Shown one piece after another: positions 23,641 to 36,572 of a stretch of DNA of 64,000 bases. How positions within the stretch are numbered: position 1 is the stretch's first letter; each line of letters begins with the position of its first letter. Made by a program: the position numbers and the translations under genes. Below the pieces are notes generated by a model, which did no database searches, was not told the origin of the DNA, and saw nothing but the letters and a program-made list of their open reading frames with translations. The DNA is from Gracilaria vermiculophylla (taxonomy: Eukaryota > Rhodophyta > Florideophyceae > Gracilariales > Gracilariaceae): positions 58,269 through 122,268 of the forward strand of contig JAHNZQ020000079.1 of assembly GCA_019155205.2 (NCBI GenBank). The letters run 5' to 3'.

Positions 23641-24149
23641 AAAGTGCGTTGGGAAGTCATATAAAGACTAATAAGATGCGCCATAACTGTACTGCAGGCT
23701 AGGTTTCGCACATGGTTTATTTAGAATCGTTTCAAGAAGATATATACAGCGTCATCTTTCAGTAAAAAGGGCTCGGAGTCTTCCACTTTCCAAGCAAGAA
23801 CAGTTTCCATCCCTCGAATCGAACGACGAAACAAGTTCGAAGAGAACTGTCACTCATAGCCTGGAGCGTTCCAGGGTCACAATTGCTATTTGTATTTTAA
23901 ATAAATCTCTTTATGGATTAAAACGATCGCCCACACGCCCTTAAAAGCTCAGTTTAGGAAGGAAAAGATGAACTAATACAAGTAAATTGTGCACAGGTCT
24001 AATGTCGTGCAAAAGAATCGAAAAAAAGCTCAATCTCAACGTTTTAAAATGATCTATATGGAGGCAGATAAACAAACGTATTTATTAAAGTGAAAGAAAA
24101 TTAAAAACATTTATTACTCCAAGACCATTACAAGAAAAAGAGGGTTGTT

Positions 24150-24790
24150 TGGTATGCTAGAAAAGCGTATTGAAAAAATAACAGGCACATGTTATTTTTA
24201 CTAATGAAAAAAGTTTCAATCTGGACTGACCAGACTGCTACGAATTCTATTGGCATGAACTTCCTTAGAAAAGGTTCTGAATTTTATACCAGGCATTCTG
24301 GTGGAGGGTCTGTAATGAGATGGACTTGCATTTCTAAAGATCTTCTTATGGACATTTCATTTATTGAAACAACCATGAACGCTGTAAAATATCAAGAAGT
24401 GCTGTACAATTATCTGATACCGTTTTGTTACTGTTTGGAATATAAAATATTCATTATTCTACAGGATAATGCGCAAGTACACCCTGCATCTCTGGTCCAA
24501 AGATTGGATACAGATGTAAAAAGTATAACTTGTGTGTAGTGGCCACCGCGCTCGCCAGATTTGAAGTCAGTCGAGAGCTTGGGAATTGCCGGCTGGGATG
24601 GTTTTTGCGGATAGAAGGCAACTTGAGACGCTTTTTTGAACTCAAAAACTGCATTAAAAATTTCTGGAAATCTGTAACAGTTTTAAGAGTGGAACATGAC
24701 ATCGATTAGGAGCCAAAATGTTGCATTAGCGTTATATAGCAAAAAGAATGCAAAATAAATTATTGAGCGTCTCAAGTTAAAGATTTATTC
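24150..24790 (+). pseudogene. Tc1/mariner transposase remnant
   Basis: The DDE core of a Tc1/mariner-type transposase, broken by stops and at least two frameshifts. In one frame VIFTNEKSFNLD (first catalytic region, usually FTDEK) is followed by an in-frame stop. The next frame gives FYTRHSGGGSVMRW, FIETTMNAVKYQEVLYNYLI and IILQDNAQVHPA (second Asp in QDNA). WPPRSPDLKSVE carries the position of the third acidic residue (normally SPDLNPIEN). The tail VFADRRQLETLF-ELKNCIK is in a further frame. No terminal inverted repeat was found by eye. Confidence 0.8.
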
Positions 24791-26910
24791 CTGATGAACA
24801 TATGTTTTTGAAACGGTTTCTTCACTTTATTTATTTTTTTAAACCCATTTTTGTAGGCTTACAAGCATTCGGTAATGAATTCGATATTTCACAGCATCTC
24901 CTACGTTTTCAAAACAGCCTGGACATCATGGATAAGCTCATATTACAAAAAACCTATACAAAGTTACTAAACTGCAGGCCATCTCCCTCTACGGAATGAA
25001 TTGGAATTTGCACAAAAGTTGATCGTTATTATCTCTCGTTGCTGTAAGGACTTTATTACGTCTCTATAGAGGTCATTGAATGGAAAAAGCAGAGACAAAG
25101 CTATCAAGGTACAGGTTTGCAACCCTTGGGTTGGTCATTGCCAATTGATCTACAAAGATCTTCCCCGCAACTGCCAAGGTATATGTGGTACTGACTAGGG
25201 CGTTCGACAACATTACCTACTAGCAGGTGCCCGTCCAAGTAAAATCCCGAAAAAGAAGAGTTTTCTGAGCATGGATTACTCCTGTGCCTCAGTAAGAGCA
25301 TTAGCAGACAGTTTAGAGTTGAAAGCACATGCGGTCCACTGGGCAGACGCAAATGACCCCCAGGCCGCTGCTTTTTCATCACAACGTTCTCCTCTCATGC
25401 CGTAAGCCCTATGGAATCATGCTTTGTCACCAGCCTTTGTAGACCTGTAGATGGATGACCATCCGATGGGTTCGGCAATCATCTCCGCACTTGGGCCGAA
25501 ATCCCTGAACGGTACTGAGTGCCGGCATAAATGAATACTTATGTTCATGTATTTGCGGGGCTGCATGGTCCGTGGTATCACGACTATCATCCAATATTGC
25601 AATGAAGCCCCGCGAGGGATCACCAAAGGAAATTTGGTGAAAACTTTCGGGTTCATAGACCTCAATTGTTATCGCGATTGAGCACAATGACCCATCGGAA
25701 ATCGAAACTTGACCAAAATGAATTACGAAATACACAATAAGAGAAAATGAAGGACAAAAATGATATACGGATTTACAACCATTAGAATCTTCTCTTTGAA
25801 AGATCGGAGACATTTTTCGGAATCAAAAGAACAATTTATTGTTGTTGAGAAAAGCACCAGATCGGTTGTCTCAAATAATTAAATCCCTGTTTTTATTCTC
25901 CGCATCATTTCGACCACTCTGTTTTTTCTGTATGATTCTTTTCAGCGCTGAGAGTGTTCCATAAGTGCTATAATATTCATCCGCCGCATGCATTCTTTAT
26001 GAGATATACTACAGACGAAAGCAAAATGCTTTCGAGTTCAGATTTTACCTTAACCGGGAAAGATACGGGCTAATTAAAGATGCACCGAACATATCAAGGG
26101 AACACGGATGTGCATTGGGCAGTATATGATCACTGTATGGCGAAAAGTCAGGATGAGAATGAGACAAAAAGTATGCGAAATACCTTATTTGTACGGCTCA
26201 CGAGACAAAACCGTAGGGCTGATGACTCTTCAAAGTAAATGTGTTTCAATCTCATCGAACCAAAATACGTCTTTTATTCGGATTCTATGCTTCGCATTAT
26301 AGCTCTCAGAAACCTTCACGTCAACGATATCTTATGTGAAAAGTACTGGATCTACCTGAACGGGAAATACATAGGCGTATAAGATATTTATGTGAGGTCA
26401 ACTTTCGAAGAGTAGACATTAAAGGAACGCTCCATAACATTCTGCTCTTTGTCTTTTACAAGTCCCCTGTTCCGTACATGTTCTAGAAATATTTCGTCTT
26501 CTATCCAAATTATTGCCCTGACTTTGAACTAGTCATGGAGATAATTACTGGGCATGAAACTGCGTATTAGATGAATAAAAATGTATAGAAGAAGAGTAAG
26601 ATTGTAGCAGCTGCAAGGCTCTCGAAAATGATTTTCTTGGACAAGACCCAAAATCATGTAAAAAGGTATGGTGTGCCGGTGGTCACCGGTGCTCGGTAAT
26701 AATTGGCACAGTTTATGAAGTTTCGAAACATTAGTAGTTATAGTATGGAAATACGAACGACTTCAGTATAACAATGCAATCTTCATCACTATCGCAGATC
26801 AGTTTCTCGTTTTGTGTCAAAACTGTTTTTTGAGAATCCTGTGTAAAAAAAAAAACCTCATTAAAGTAGATCGAAATGTTATCGAATAGACATGGAGTCT
26901 TCCCGAAAAA
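24791..26910. other. Unassigned region with coding-like traces
   Basis: A minus-strand frame of 128 codons (25,813-25,427) and another (25,382-25,104) are longer than their AT-rich surroundings suggest, and the plus strand at 26,300-26,370 reads IIALRNLHVNDILCEKYWIY. None matches a family I know. Confidence 0.3.
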
Positions 26911-27701
26911 GTGAGTACAGCCCTTTGCATTTGTGACCTAGAAAACTTCAGTGATTTTTTCCACATTTCAACACAAGTGAAACATACAGGTATATTATCT
27001 CCTGAGAAATGGTATGCCATCAAAATTTTCATAACAACCAAAAGATTCCTTTTCTCTTTGAGGTTTGTAAAATTCAGAGAATATTTTTTGACTGCAGTTC
27101 AAGACGCCATAAATCGTTTCACTCTCAATGAATTGTATTATGGAAATTGCAGACGATATGAAAATGTGCATTGAGAAATGGTAGAGGACGTAGGAATCAG
27201 TATCGTGTCTGAAGCGAATGGTATGGTTTTTGTTGTAAATAAATGAGACAAGAATGTTGAGAGGATTCCTTTAGATGAAAAGGAAAACTTGTAACAGATA
27301 AAAGTTCTAAGAACTCTAAACTTGGTACTTCAAAAAAGACGGTACCGCAACTTATGCCAGTAAAACACAGCTTATGACAGATCATATGCGCAATGAATAT
27401 TATGAGGTCGAAGAAACAGAGGTTTGTGCACTCAGGGGCGATTTCACGTTAGATGAAGTGATATATTACACTTTTTGTGAAGCAGAGATGTCTTGCAACA
27501 TCTGTTCTCACGTCTGACGGATCTAGGATCCAAGTGAAGTGGAAAAGAATTTGTCTTGCAAATTCAAAAAGTTTATCGAATGAAGAACGCAGCTCTGGCT
27601 GTCAGATGCGGCAGTTAGCACTCGTTTCAAGCATGATTCGAAAAAAAGTAAACGACAGTTCGCCCGAGAAGGGTGTGGAAAGAATATACAGAAGAAATTA
27701 A
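26911..27701 (+). pseudogene. Unrecognised decayed coding sequence
   Basis: Broken frames read consistently on the plus strand. The first is open for 88 codons (FSDFFHISTQVKHTGILSPE, then KFREYFLTAVQDAINRF). After a TGA it continues EMVEDVGISIVSEANGMVFV with two more stops. A shifted frame at 27,370 gives NEYYEVEETEVCALRGDFTL, and a basic C-terminus (TRFKHDSKKSKRQFAREG) ends at ~27,690. Composition is acidic then basic. No family is recognised. Confidence 0.3.
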
Positions 27702-28449
27702 CATCTCTCAAACTAATGTTGATTTATTTTATTGATTTACTAATAGGATCGGAGGCTAGTGAAGAAGAACGTTGTACTTAAGACTACCTACATGGGTAAT
27801 ATTCATTCCAACTGTTACTCCTTTGGTGTTTACGAGCAGCCTCTCCATGTTGTACTGTTTCAGGAAACTGTTCGAAGCAAAAGCTACGTGTTGCATCGAA
27901 ATAAAGAACGTAATCTGTAAATGCTTCGTTCCAGAGTTATCTATGCAGAAGAGCACCGTATGGGCAGCGAGAAAAACTCCGATCATATTCTGTCGCAATA
28001 CCAAGCATATTTTGCCATCATGGATCATTTGGCACCGATGTGGAACAATGAGATGGTTATATGATCTGCTAAGAAACAGATTTATATGTCAACGAGAAAG
28101 AGAACGCGATTTGAACACTAGTAAAGGGCACTGCTTAGAGATCTGATTAGCAACTTCTATAATTCAAGAGACCTTGTCGTTTGGATTTTTGCTATAACGT
28201 TATCGATCGTGATAAAATGCATGGAATTGCCGCATCGTTGGACGTTTGTTCGGTATATATTGGAGAAAAGAGGATTAAAGCACGTCATAAATTCTGCTGT
28301 CATTTGCTGTGCTCTTATACTTAAGACATACGCCATGATATTCGAAAGAGGTTTAGGATCTGAAAAATAGCCCATCGTACTTTTTCTGAAATAGCATTGG
28401 TAAAAATCAGACATACCATGTTGTGAAAGCCTTTCGTTGGGTTTTAACC

Positions 28450-28832
28450 ATACCGAATTCTTCTCCAACCCCATGTTGACTTTTTCTTCACTCTAAAGAA
28501 AGGGAGAAACTCAGCAAAGTTGAGTAGGAAAGTAGCTTCGGAATTATGGCCAAGGGAGCCGCAAACAAAAACAAATCTGAACAGCATGACGTCTTTCACG
28601 GTAAAGGGGGAAGTATAGTGCGAGTTTCGAGTTGCCTTGTCTCTTGTGGGGCAAAAAGCCGATGTTAAAAGGCCTAGAAACTCGCCAAACGGTTGCATGT
28701 CAGCTATTGTGCAATATATACGGAACAATGATATGCCTTGTCGTTTCGAAACAGAAAGAGGGGCACAATATATACCTGAGAACGTCACAGGTTTAATAGT
28801 GCATTTATTTCGGAAATATGCGATGGAAATAT
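28450..28832 (+). pseudogene. Unrecognised decayed coding sequence (fragment)
   Basis: One plus-strand frame is open from ~28,450 to the TAA at 28,830 apart from a single TAG at ~28,615. It contains KLSRKVASELWPREPQTK and CRFETERGAQYIPENVTGLI. A minus-strand frame of similar length overlaps it, so coding status is uncertain. Confidence 0.25.
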
Positions 28833-28839
28833 AAGAACG

Positions 28840-31800
28840 CAGTCAACAGTTTGATTTATTTCTTAATGGAACCCAGCCATAGAATTGCGACGTAAAACAA
28901 GCACGACAACGATAATGGGTGAATTCAGCTTTTTTGTGACTTGTAGCGCATATTTAAGATGATGGTTACGTGATAAAGTAATACGCAATAGATGTTGTGC
29001 TGTATGGCATCGTTTTGAGATAATAGACTGATGTACGAGTGAAATCGAGAAAAGGCGATGAACGAGCCGCAAGGGAAATAATGGACTACAAAAGTATTGA
29101 GAGAGAAGTGACAGAGACACTGAGCAAAGAGAAGAACTCTTAGTCAAATACACAGTATTTCATGAATAGTAAATCTAATTGAATGCGGAGAACGCAATGA
29201 TAGTTATGGACTAGTTTGATGTTTCAAGATTCTTTTTACAGCTAGAATACAAGACGTATATACTAATTTAAACGAATGTCATTTCAAAACTTAGGACACA
29301 TTATGTTTTCGGTAAAGACAATGAATAAATAAATATAAAGATGATAGTCAGAAACCTCTAATCTCTAGAGGATCAAGGATTATAATATCAGATTTTTTTA
29401 AATAAGAAAGACTTTTGTATGTGGATCGTGTGTCCAGAGCTTCTGGCGTGGCACACAGCGTGATCCAGTTTATGGCGTTATCAGTCACGTGAAAAAGAGA
29501 GATTGAATCCAAGAACGGCTCCGAAAAGAATGAAGGAAACATCAAGACTGGGTGGTATTTGGATTGCGCCTGAAACGTAGCAAACGGCTATTTAGAAGCC
29601 AACTCGAGGTGAAACAACTGTGAAGTAGTATGTTTAAGGTGGAAAGACATCTGCTTGAGATGTTGGTAGAGTTGTATCAGAGAGAAGCACATAAGAAGCT
29701 GCTTTGCGGAGATAAGGAAAAGCTGTGGCGTGTAAATCTCCATTTGCGTTATCGCCGAGCGAGCCCACGACGAGGTGAAATTGTAACAATATTCCCTTTT
29801 GCGCGAAGAATTGTTGATACAAGCACAGTGTAGAACAATTCATTTGTATTCTTTTCTATTTATGGAGTCCGGAACAAAAAAATTTTGGTGGAGAACCAAA
29901 AGCAGGCGAAAACGGATCAAGGAGGGTGGAAAGGAAATGTTCGATTGAACAATTAAACTTAAAATGAAAATATGCTCCAAACTAAAAACATTGTAAATGT
30001 GAAGTGCGAAGAGTACGATTGGGATCTAAGGTGGAAACAAATAAGAATGACAGCTAAATATTGTTCCGATTGTGACTCGTGGAAACGAAGGGGGTCACAT
30101 TGCAAAGTGAAAAGACACCAATGATACCGAAAAAAAGTTGGAATGCACTCTAATGTACACGACACGTATTCACGTTCCAAAAACGATGAAGTTCCTTACA
30201 AGATGAGACCAAAATGAACGTAAAAAATTCAGAACTCTACATAAATAACTGGACAACTCCAAGAAGTGGATTCCTGACTGTTAGTTAGGAACCTCCTCCA
30301 TGTTAGAATTGCTAACGTCTCCAAGCGTTCGCATGAGCCCTACTTCCTGCTAATGTGGTAGAAATTCATTTCAAACTTCATAGTTAACGTCATAGTTATT
30401 CCAAAGGACGCCCTTATTATACATTGATTAAAAAATCTCCATAGTATAGCATTTAGCATCATAGTACACTCTCCGTACTCTTGATACTTGTCATGCGCTT
30501 GCACAGATACGTGGGTTCTGCAATTCTACAAGCCCTGGCTACAGTATTGAAGTTTTCCGAAGCAGGACATGCACCATCCCTGTAACAGTTGAGCAAGTTG
30601 CAATTTCGGGCTGTGGCTGAATTGAACTTCAATACCTACCAGAGGTGCAGGGCCCCGTTCGCAAACGGTTGGGTAGCGACGCAGCATAAAATATTACGAA
30701 TAGAACTGCTAAAAGCTGCATCAAGTCGTGGAAAAACAAGCTCTGCGCTATATATTACAGATCTTTTGGCATCGCCATACTTCAACAAAGCCTTGTGCGC
30801 GTAGTACCTTAGGTCCACCCACCGTTTAATAACATAGTCGGGGAAGTTCTCCTTTGGTTGATCATGGTATGTTCAACTGTTGGTTGAAAAAAACCGACGT
30901 AGGAGACGAATATGATATTTGATTGTCAGCAAAAGATGAACCAATGCGTTTCCGCGATAACTGCCGATTTGATGCCGAAGATATTGGCCGACCTCGGTTA
31001 AGTTACGAACGTGTGCTTCCGTTTTATCTATGGTTCAACGTTAGTGGGATAACGATTTTCGTCTGAAATCCGTAGTAGAGGGCCATGAACGTGATATTCA
31101 TCGCCAGGTGGGTTGCATTTAAGCACATGATATTTTGAATCATCGCAGTTAAATATCAGTAAAGAAATGCAACGGCCATCTTAAATGAGTACCGTATTAC
31201 ACAAATTTTACAACAGCATAAAATACTAATGTAGCAGACCGCGCAGTGCACTGCAGAACAATTATTTGATAGCAGCGTTACAATCATTAAAATACCTATA
31301 AACTACGGTTGTGGAGAAATGCGACGTCCATGCCGCCACCTCAAGGGAAGATAAATCATGTTTATGGCTTGAAGCCTTCCTTCAGATACGATAAAGTATT
31401 TTTTGTGGAGTTTATCTCATAGATCCCAGCTGCGCATTTGGCTTGTTCATCAGGACCACACATTCCTAGAAAATATATGTACAGGGAATACATTTCCCAT
31501 TCTTTTATGAAGACTTTTCCTGTCCTTATTGTTCGCTCTTTTTTGTACAGGCGCACATGCTGACTATTTACGCTTTCTAGTTTCACACCACGGTTATCAT
31601 TAGAAAATCTCTACGAAAGCCTATCACACTGACACTTGTGCATTGTTATTAGGTTTTTCTTGCCAAAATTTGGCTGGTGTCGCAGTAGTTTCTCATCTGA
31701 ACGGCTTTATAGTATTCTCTGAGACAGTTCTTATATAATCTAACTTCCGAGACAAAGCTTTGAAGGTCCCCATGTGCTTTCTACTGGCGGATAACTACGC

Positions 31801-34800
31801 TATAAAACTTTTTTAGGGAGTCAGAAAGTTACCGTTGGGCTATCCGTTGCCAAAGCGAAGTACTTTGACGTCTCGAGGAGACCAACGTCTCCAAATCTCT
31901 GAACATATACAACATTTAAAGTTCTAGAACTTGAATCTTTTTCACCAGCGATGCAGTTTGCAGTAGTGCCTGTGATGGAGTCAAATGAACAAAACAGTCT
32001 TGTAAAGGCTCATTTGGCAGAGGCCTTCTCCAAACAGCTCCACGTTTATCGTTGAAAGCTTTTCGAAGAATTTGATACGGCGGCTTAATATTTTGAAGCA
32101 GAAGCTAGTAATTTTAGCATTAGAAATTCTGGTACGCTCGTAGTCCTCTGGGTTATTCAACCTCATACAATATATTCCCTTTCACCCCTTCCAGCCCTTA
32201 TAAGAGATAAATACGATCTTTCGTACATTTAATTCAAGTCATGGAATAAGTCTCCCCGTTAATGCGTAAGCATACAAATCTGTTCACGCACCCTTAAGGT
32301 AGTCATACTCAGGAATCTGAGCTAAAAGGTGCTCGTGACCTCCTGAAAAGACCAATGGTTAGTGCGTCTTTGTAGAACTCACTTTCGATGAAATAGACTT
32401 CTATCCTTTCTGGTTTATGAAATTTCCCAGGTAGCGGAATCGTTTCATTTTGGCACCAACTCTAAGCTAAATATATGTTTATAAGCAATTTTTGAAGCGC
32501 ACCCACCTCATGGAAAGGTATCACAGCCCCGTTTCGTAGTATGTGCCCAACAAAAAGAGAACACCTCAGTGAATTTCGCAATCGGAGGTGAAAAGTTTTC
32601 AATATCCAAAGTAAAAAGTGGCAATAGGATAACACAGAGGAAATTTTATTTACTTGTGTAATTCCGCAAAAATATAACCGCAATGCTTTAAACTGAAATC
32701 AATAAACAGAGAATAAATGTAGTAAAACTGTAGTAATCTCCGATGAAATTGATCTAAATCGACGTTTCTATTGAAAAGAAAGAACCTTAGAAAAACTATG
32801 TATTCCCCATGGCCTGAATTTTTCTTGAATGAAAAAAGGAGATGATAGTAGCGTCGAAACGAATAACATTCTGAGCGTTGGATTCAGTCCGAGCCGAAGG
32901 AGTATTTATGGGTTCATAAGAAACGTTGATTTGTGGCATATATGCCACAAGGTGGTCTCTGTAAGAGATTTAGTGGTAGATGCAGTATTCAGATATATAG
33001 CGGATGTAATGCCTCGTACACAGTTTTGCCCTATATCTCCCCCGTTCTGAGATGTTCGAGTGATCGACCAGGTATGCCCCCTTAACAAATATTCAAAGAT
33101 GCGTAAACATGTATGATGAGACTAAAAGCGTAGAAATATGGCCCTGCGGCAATGCGTATCTTTCAATTGCAAAACTCACCAATATTTTTTTCCAGAGAGA
33201 CCATCGCAGCTCAATCGATTAGAAAATGGTCGGAAAGTACCTTTACATTTCCAATACCGGGATGAAGTCCAAAATTTTCGTAAAAAACATGCGCATCCTT
33301 GCCAGAAATACACACTCACAGAGCACAATCTTGTATTCAACATGATAATGGTGCTCTTTTTGGCACCGTATGGAAAACGTTTCATGCCAAATTCATTCGC
33401 TGACGACGAAAAACGAAGAATGACTGGGAGTAAAGACTTGTGAGCACCACAGTGTGAAGTCTGGTGATCGGGTTGCGATTTGTATAAGGCTGTTGTCCTA
33501 TACATCTGCAAAAACCTTATTAGAAAATTGCTCCGGAAATGAAACTAGTAGCTCGTTTCTCCGCTGAAGTTGTTGAAACACAAAAACTGAGGTCGACGTG
33601 AGGCCGATTCTGGTGACGGAAAAGTAGAGCGTTGATCTGTTTCCAATCCAGAAATTAAGAAGACACGGCACCTTATATCCGTGAACCTGGTTTTATAGCT
33701 CGACTCTTTCTATGAAGGTTACGAGGGTCCTGACCCTTTCGCAGGGTAGAAATTTGTGGAAGAAAGTCACCGTAGGTCTTTTCCAGAAACGCACCTTGTA
33801 AGCCACAGGCCCGAAGATAACTGCCAATCTAAAATATTATGTATCTTTGAACTAGAGTCTTGGTATTTTCTGTGCATGGGTTTGCGCTTCAAAAGGATGT
33901 CGCTTGCATTCCAATATTTACTTTGCTTCCCAGGCCCCTGCCCGTGGTTTATAAAGACTGTGCATTTTGGAATACCGGGCGGCACTGCAGAGATATTTTC
34001 AGTACTTTGGTATCCGTTAGAGGCACGCAGCCTCCACTGGAAAAATAAATTGACTTCTGTCTCGCATTCTAATGTCTTGGTTAGCATTAATCTATTTTGT
34101 TGAGACAGGACACAGTGAAGGAGATGGAATTCTAGCTCACGCCACTGAAGTAATAAGCCTGTTTTCTCCAAATCATATGGTAGCACGTATTGGGATAGTT
34201 TGTATTCTATACTTTTCAACGCGTTGTATCCAGATTTCTTTACTGTTACGTTTTCTATGGTATTTATTACGGCTCCAAGATCTTCTCACTTCCTTTTTTC
34301 TTCTCATTTTCTTCTTCCATATTGAAAACCGAACTCATTGGAAAACCTTGATACGCCCCCTAACCCTGTTATATATTGAGAAGCCCCCGGCACAGTGTGT
34401 GTGGCTTTCCAGTATACATAGGGCTCATTGCACGAGTCTTCTTTCCAACGGAACTGAAGCATCGAAACGTTGGAGAGTGCGTGTGCCGTTAATAAAATGA
34501 TAAATAAAATATTTACACATATGGTCTTTAAAACCGTGTTTTTTATGTACATATGATTTATAAAGAAAGTAGTGGTTATGCCGAAGGTCTTCAGAACTGA
34601 TAAAATTATACTTTTCTCTGTATGCAAAAAAGTATCTGTCACAAACGTCCTTTGAATAAAGGCATGATGCGTTTAGAGAAGCCTTCAAAAGTACCATATC
34701 TATTACATGATGGAATAGAATGTCCGTAATAAATAATAAACAATATGTGGCAGGGAGATTCTATGAATAAAACTGGTTCAACGTGGAATCCGAAACAAAC

Positions 34801-35580
34801 ATTTTCTGTTTGTAACAGTCATGCCGCCTTTGGTAAACGTCTGGGCTTGCATTGCGAGTAAGTATTTGCATTCAAACGCATTCTGTTACGAAAACATGAA
34901 CTCAGAAGTGTACTCAAATTTCATTTACACTTTAACGGCAGCTTTTCGTGCTCTTAGTATACCATGTGATGTATTCGAAATGTGAAGCTTGTACATGCAC
35001 GTATATCATAAAGAGGGACACAGTTGAAATTTAAGGTTTGAGTGTTATCCGATAGCCCGTGCGCTCGCTAGATTCACACTATCAACAACTCTTGGGGCTT
35101 TCCAATAATCCATGGGCCTAGCAAACGATATGACATAAGTTTAAGAAATATAAGAAAGCATTTCCGCGGAAATAGCAGAGGACTTACGCAGGAAAAAAAC
35201 TAGTCCATTTTCTATTAAAATGTGAAGCACATCAACATTTTCTGAATTACACACTGAAAAGCAGATTTGACTAGGCACTTCAGCTCCATCATAGAATCAG
35301 GGACTAAATCGGGGAACATTCCTCATAAAGACCATTATAGTATCATTATCAAACTGCCCAACACCTCTGTCCACTACGTTGCATCCGAGTCAAAGCTCCT
35401 TCCGATGAGGATCAAATATCTTGCTTTTGGATAGGGGCGTCTGCGTCAAACAAAAAAAAACAAGTTCCCACGACCCGGGATCGCTGCCGACGCTCCCCTG
35501 ATATTAAAGCTACAAGCAGCCCGAAGAGCTAAACATGCTCAAAAAGAATTTCAAGAACTCAACTGTCGCTCTTTAGGTGT
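28840..35580. other. Unassigned AT-rich DNA
   Basis: No domain, LTR or terminal repeat is recognised in ~6.7 kb. A 67-codon plus-strand frame (29,630-29,833; RHLLEMLVELYQREAHKKLL) and frames at 33,138-33,443 and 33,756-34,219 are open but unplaced. Near 34,430-34,510 a GC-richer segment ends in ttaataaaatgataaataaaa, resembling a retroelement tail. Confidence 0.4.
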
Positions 35581-35591
35581 CTACGGCATGC

Positions 35592-36541
35592 TTTAACCTG
35601 AAAATCTTCAATGACCAAAATTACTACCGCGATTTCCGCTTTCTTGCTTCCGAAGTACGATGCATTAATGCTATCGTATGATGGTTTAGTGATAAAACGA
35701 AGCGTTCCAGATACCGATGCCTCCCTGTTACCGCCTGCTGTACCGAGCTTCGTAGGGTGTCTTATTCAGTGCGCTGGACAGACTTACAAATCGTGTTTGG
35801 TATGCACGCCTCTGAACTGTGCGAAGTATTTCGATAAGTGCTCGAGGGGTTTATTGCAGAGAACGAGGGGCTCATTACGACCTTTCGGAGCCAGCTTCTT
35901 TTCGAAAGGTCTGAGATGTATGCTAAAGCAATTCACTGGCATGATGCATCACTAAATAACTGTGAGGAATTCATACACTGCACAGAGATCTAGATGTCCC
36001 GCCCTGGATGGCATTCACCATTACAGCGCACTTCTTACTCAAGACACAAGCGCTTTCACTGTTTAATATTTCAGACAGTTTTGCTTCCCGATGGTCTCAT
36101 TCTTAGTCTCTATGGCCTGGAGGTGGGAAAAAGGCAGGACACTACGGTCCTTCATGAAAACGGTGTAAATGTGGTATTGGATAACATCTTTTTATACATG
36201 GAAAACAGTACTGTATCTATGCCGACTTGGCCTCCATGCTTTGAACATGGGTGCAAGGTGCTTCCGACTGTCTCACTGAAAGAGCATTCGAGACGGAATA
36301 CAAAAAACAAATGAGTGGCGTGAGAATTGCTGAGGAGTGGAACTATATGCTTCTCAAACAAGCTTGGGCTACACAGGGTTTTTCTATGTGTCCGAAAGTA
36401 CGTCGATCTCCAATCTTCCTTCTTTACGTTTCCTCAGCACTACTGCTGAACTTCAAAACATGCATGCACGACAGTGGATTAATAGAAAGTGTTTTTGCGT
36501 GCCCACCCCACACACTGAAGCGCTCTCTATTTGTACCATAA
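35592..36541 (+). pseudogene. PIF/Harbinger (DDE_Tnp_4, HARBI1-like) transposase, decayed
   Basis: One frame runs 35,592-36,314 with three nonsense codons (35,679, 35,835, 35,991). The N-terminal helical region reads YYRDFRFLASEV, then CTELRRVSYSVRWTDLQIVF. The first catalytic block is NNCEEFIHCTEI (normally GFIDGT; Asp lost). HKRFHCLIFQTVLLPDGLIL and EVGKRQDTTVLHENGV follow, hallmark HARBI1 motifs. After a frameshift near 36,270 come MSGVRIAEEWNY, with the usual Glu of SVEW, and YVSSALLLNFKTCMH with a final CPPHTL. The order and spacing match the family, but lost catalytic residues and stops make it inactive. Confidence 0.82.
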
Positions 36542-36572
36542 GGTATACTACGCTTGATCTGCAAGACTATTT

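Noticed and set aside
34430..34510. Hammerhead-like core (ctga...cgaaacg) near a retroelement-like tail
   Set aside because: Too few bases between the two core segments for stem II, and the CUGANGA box is not matched.
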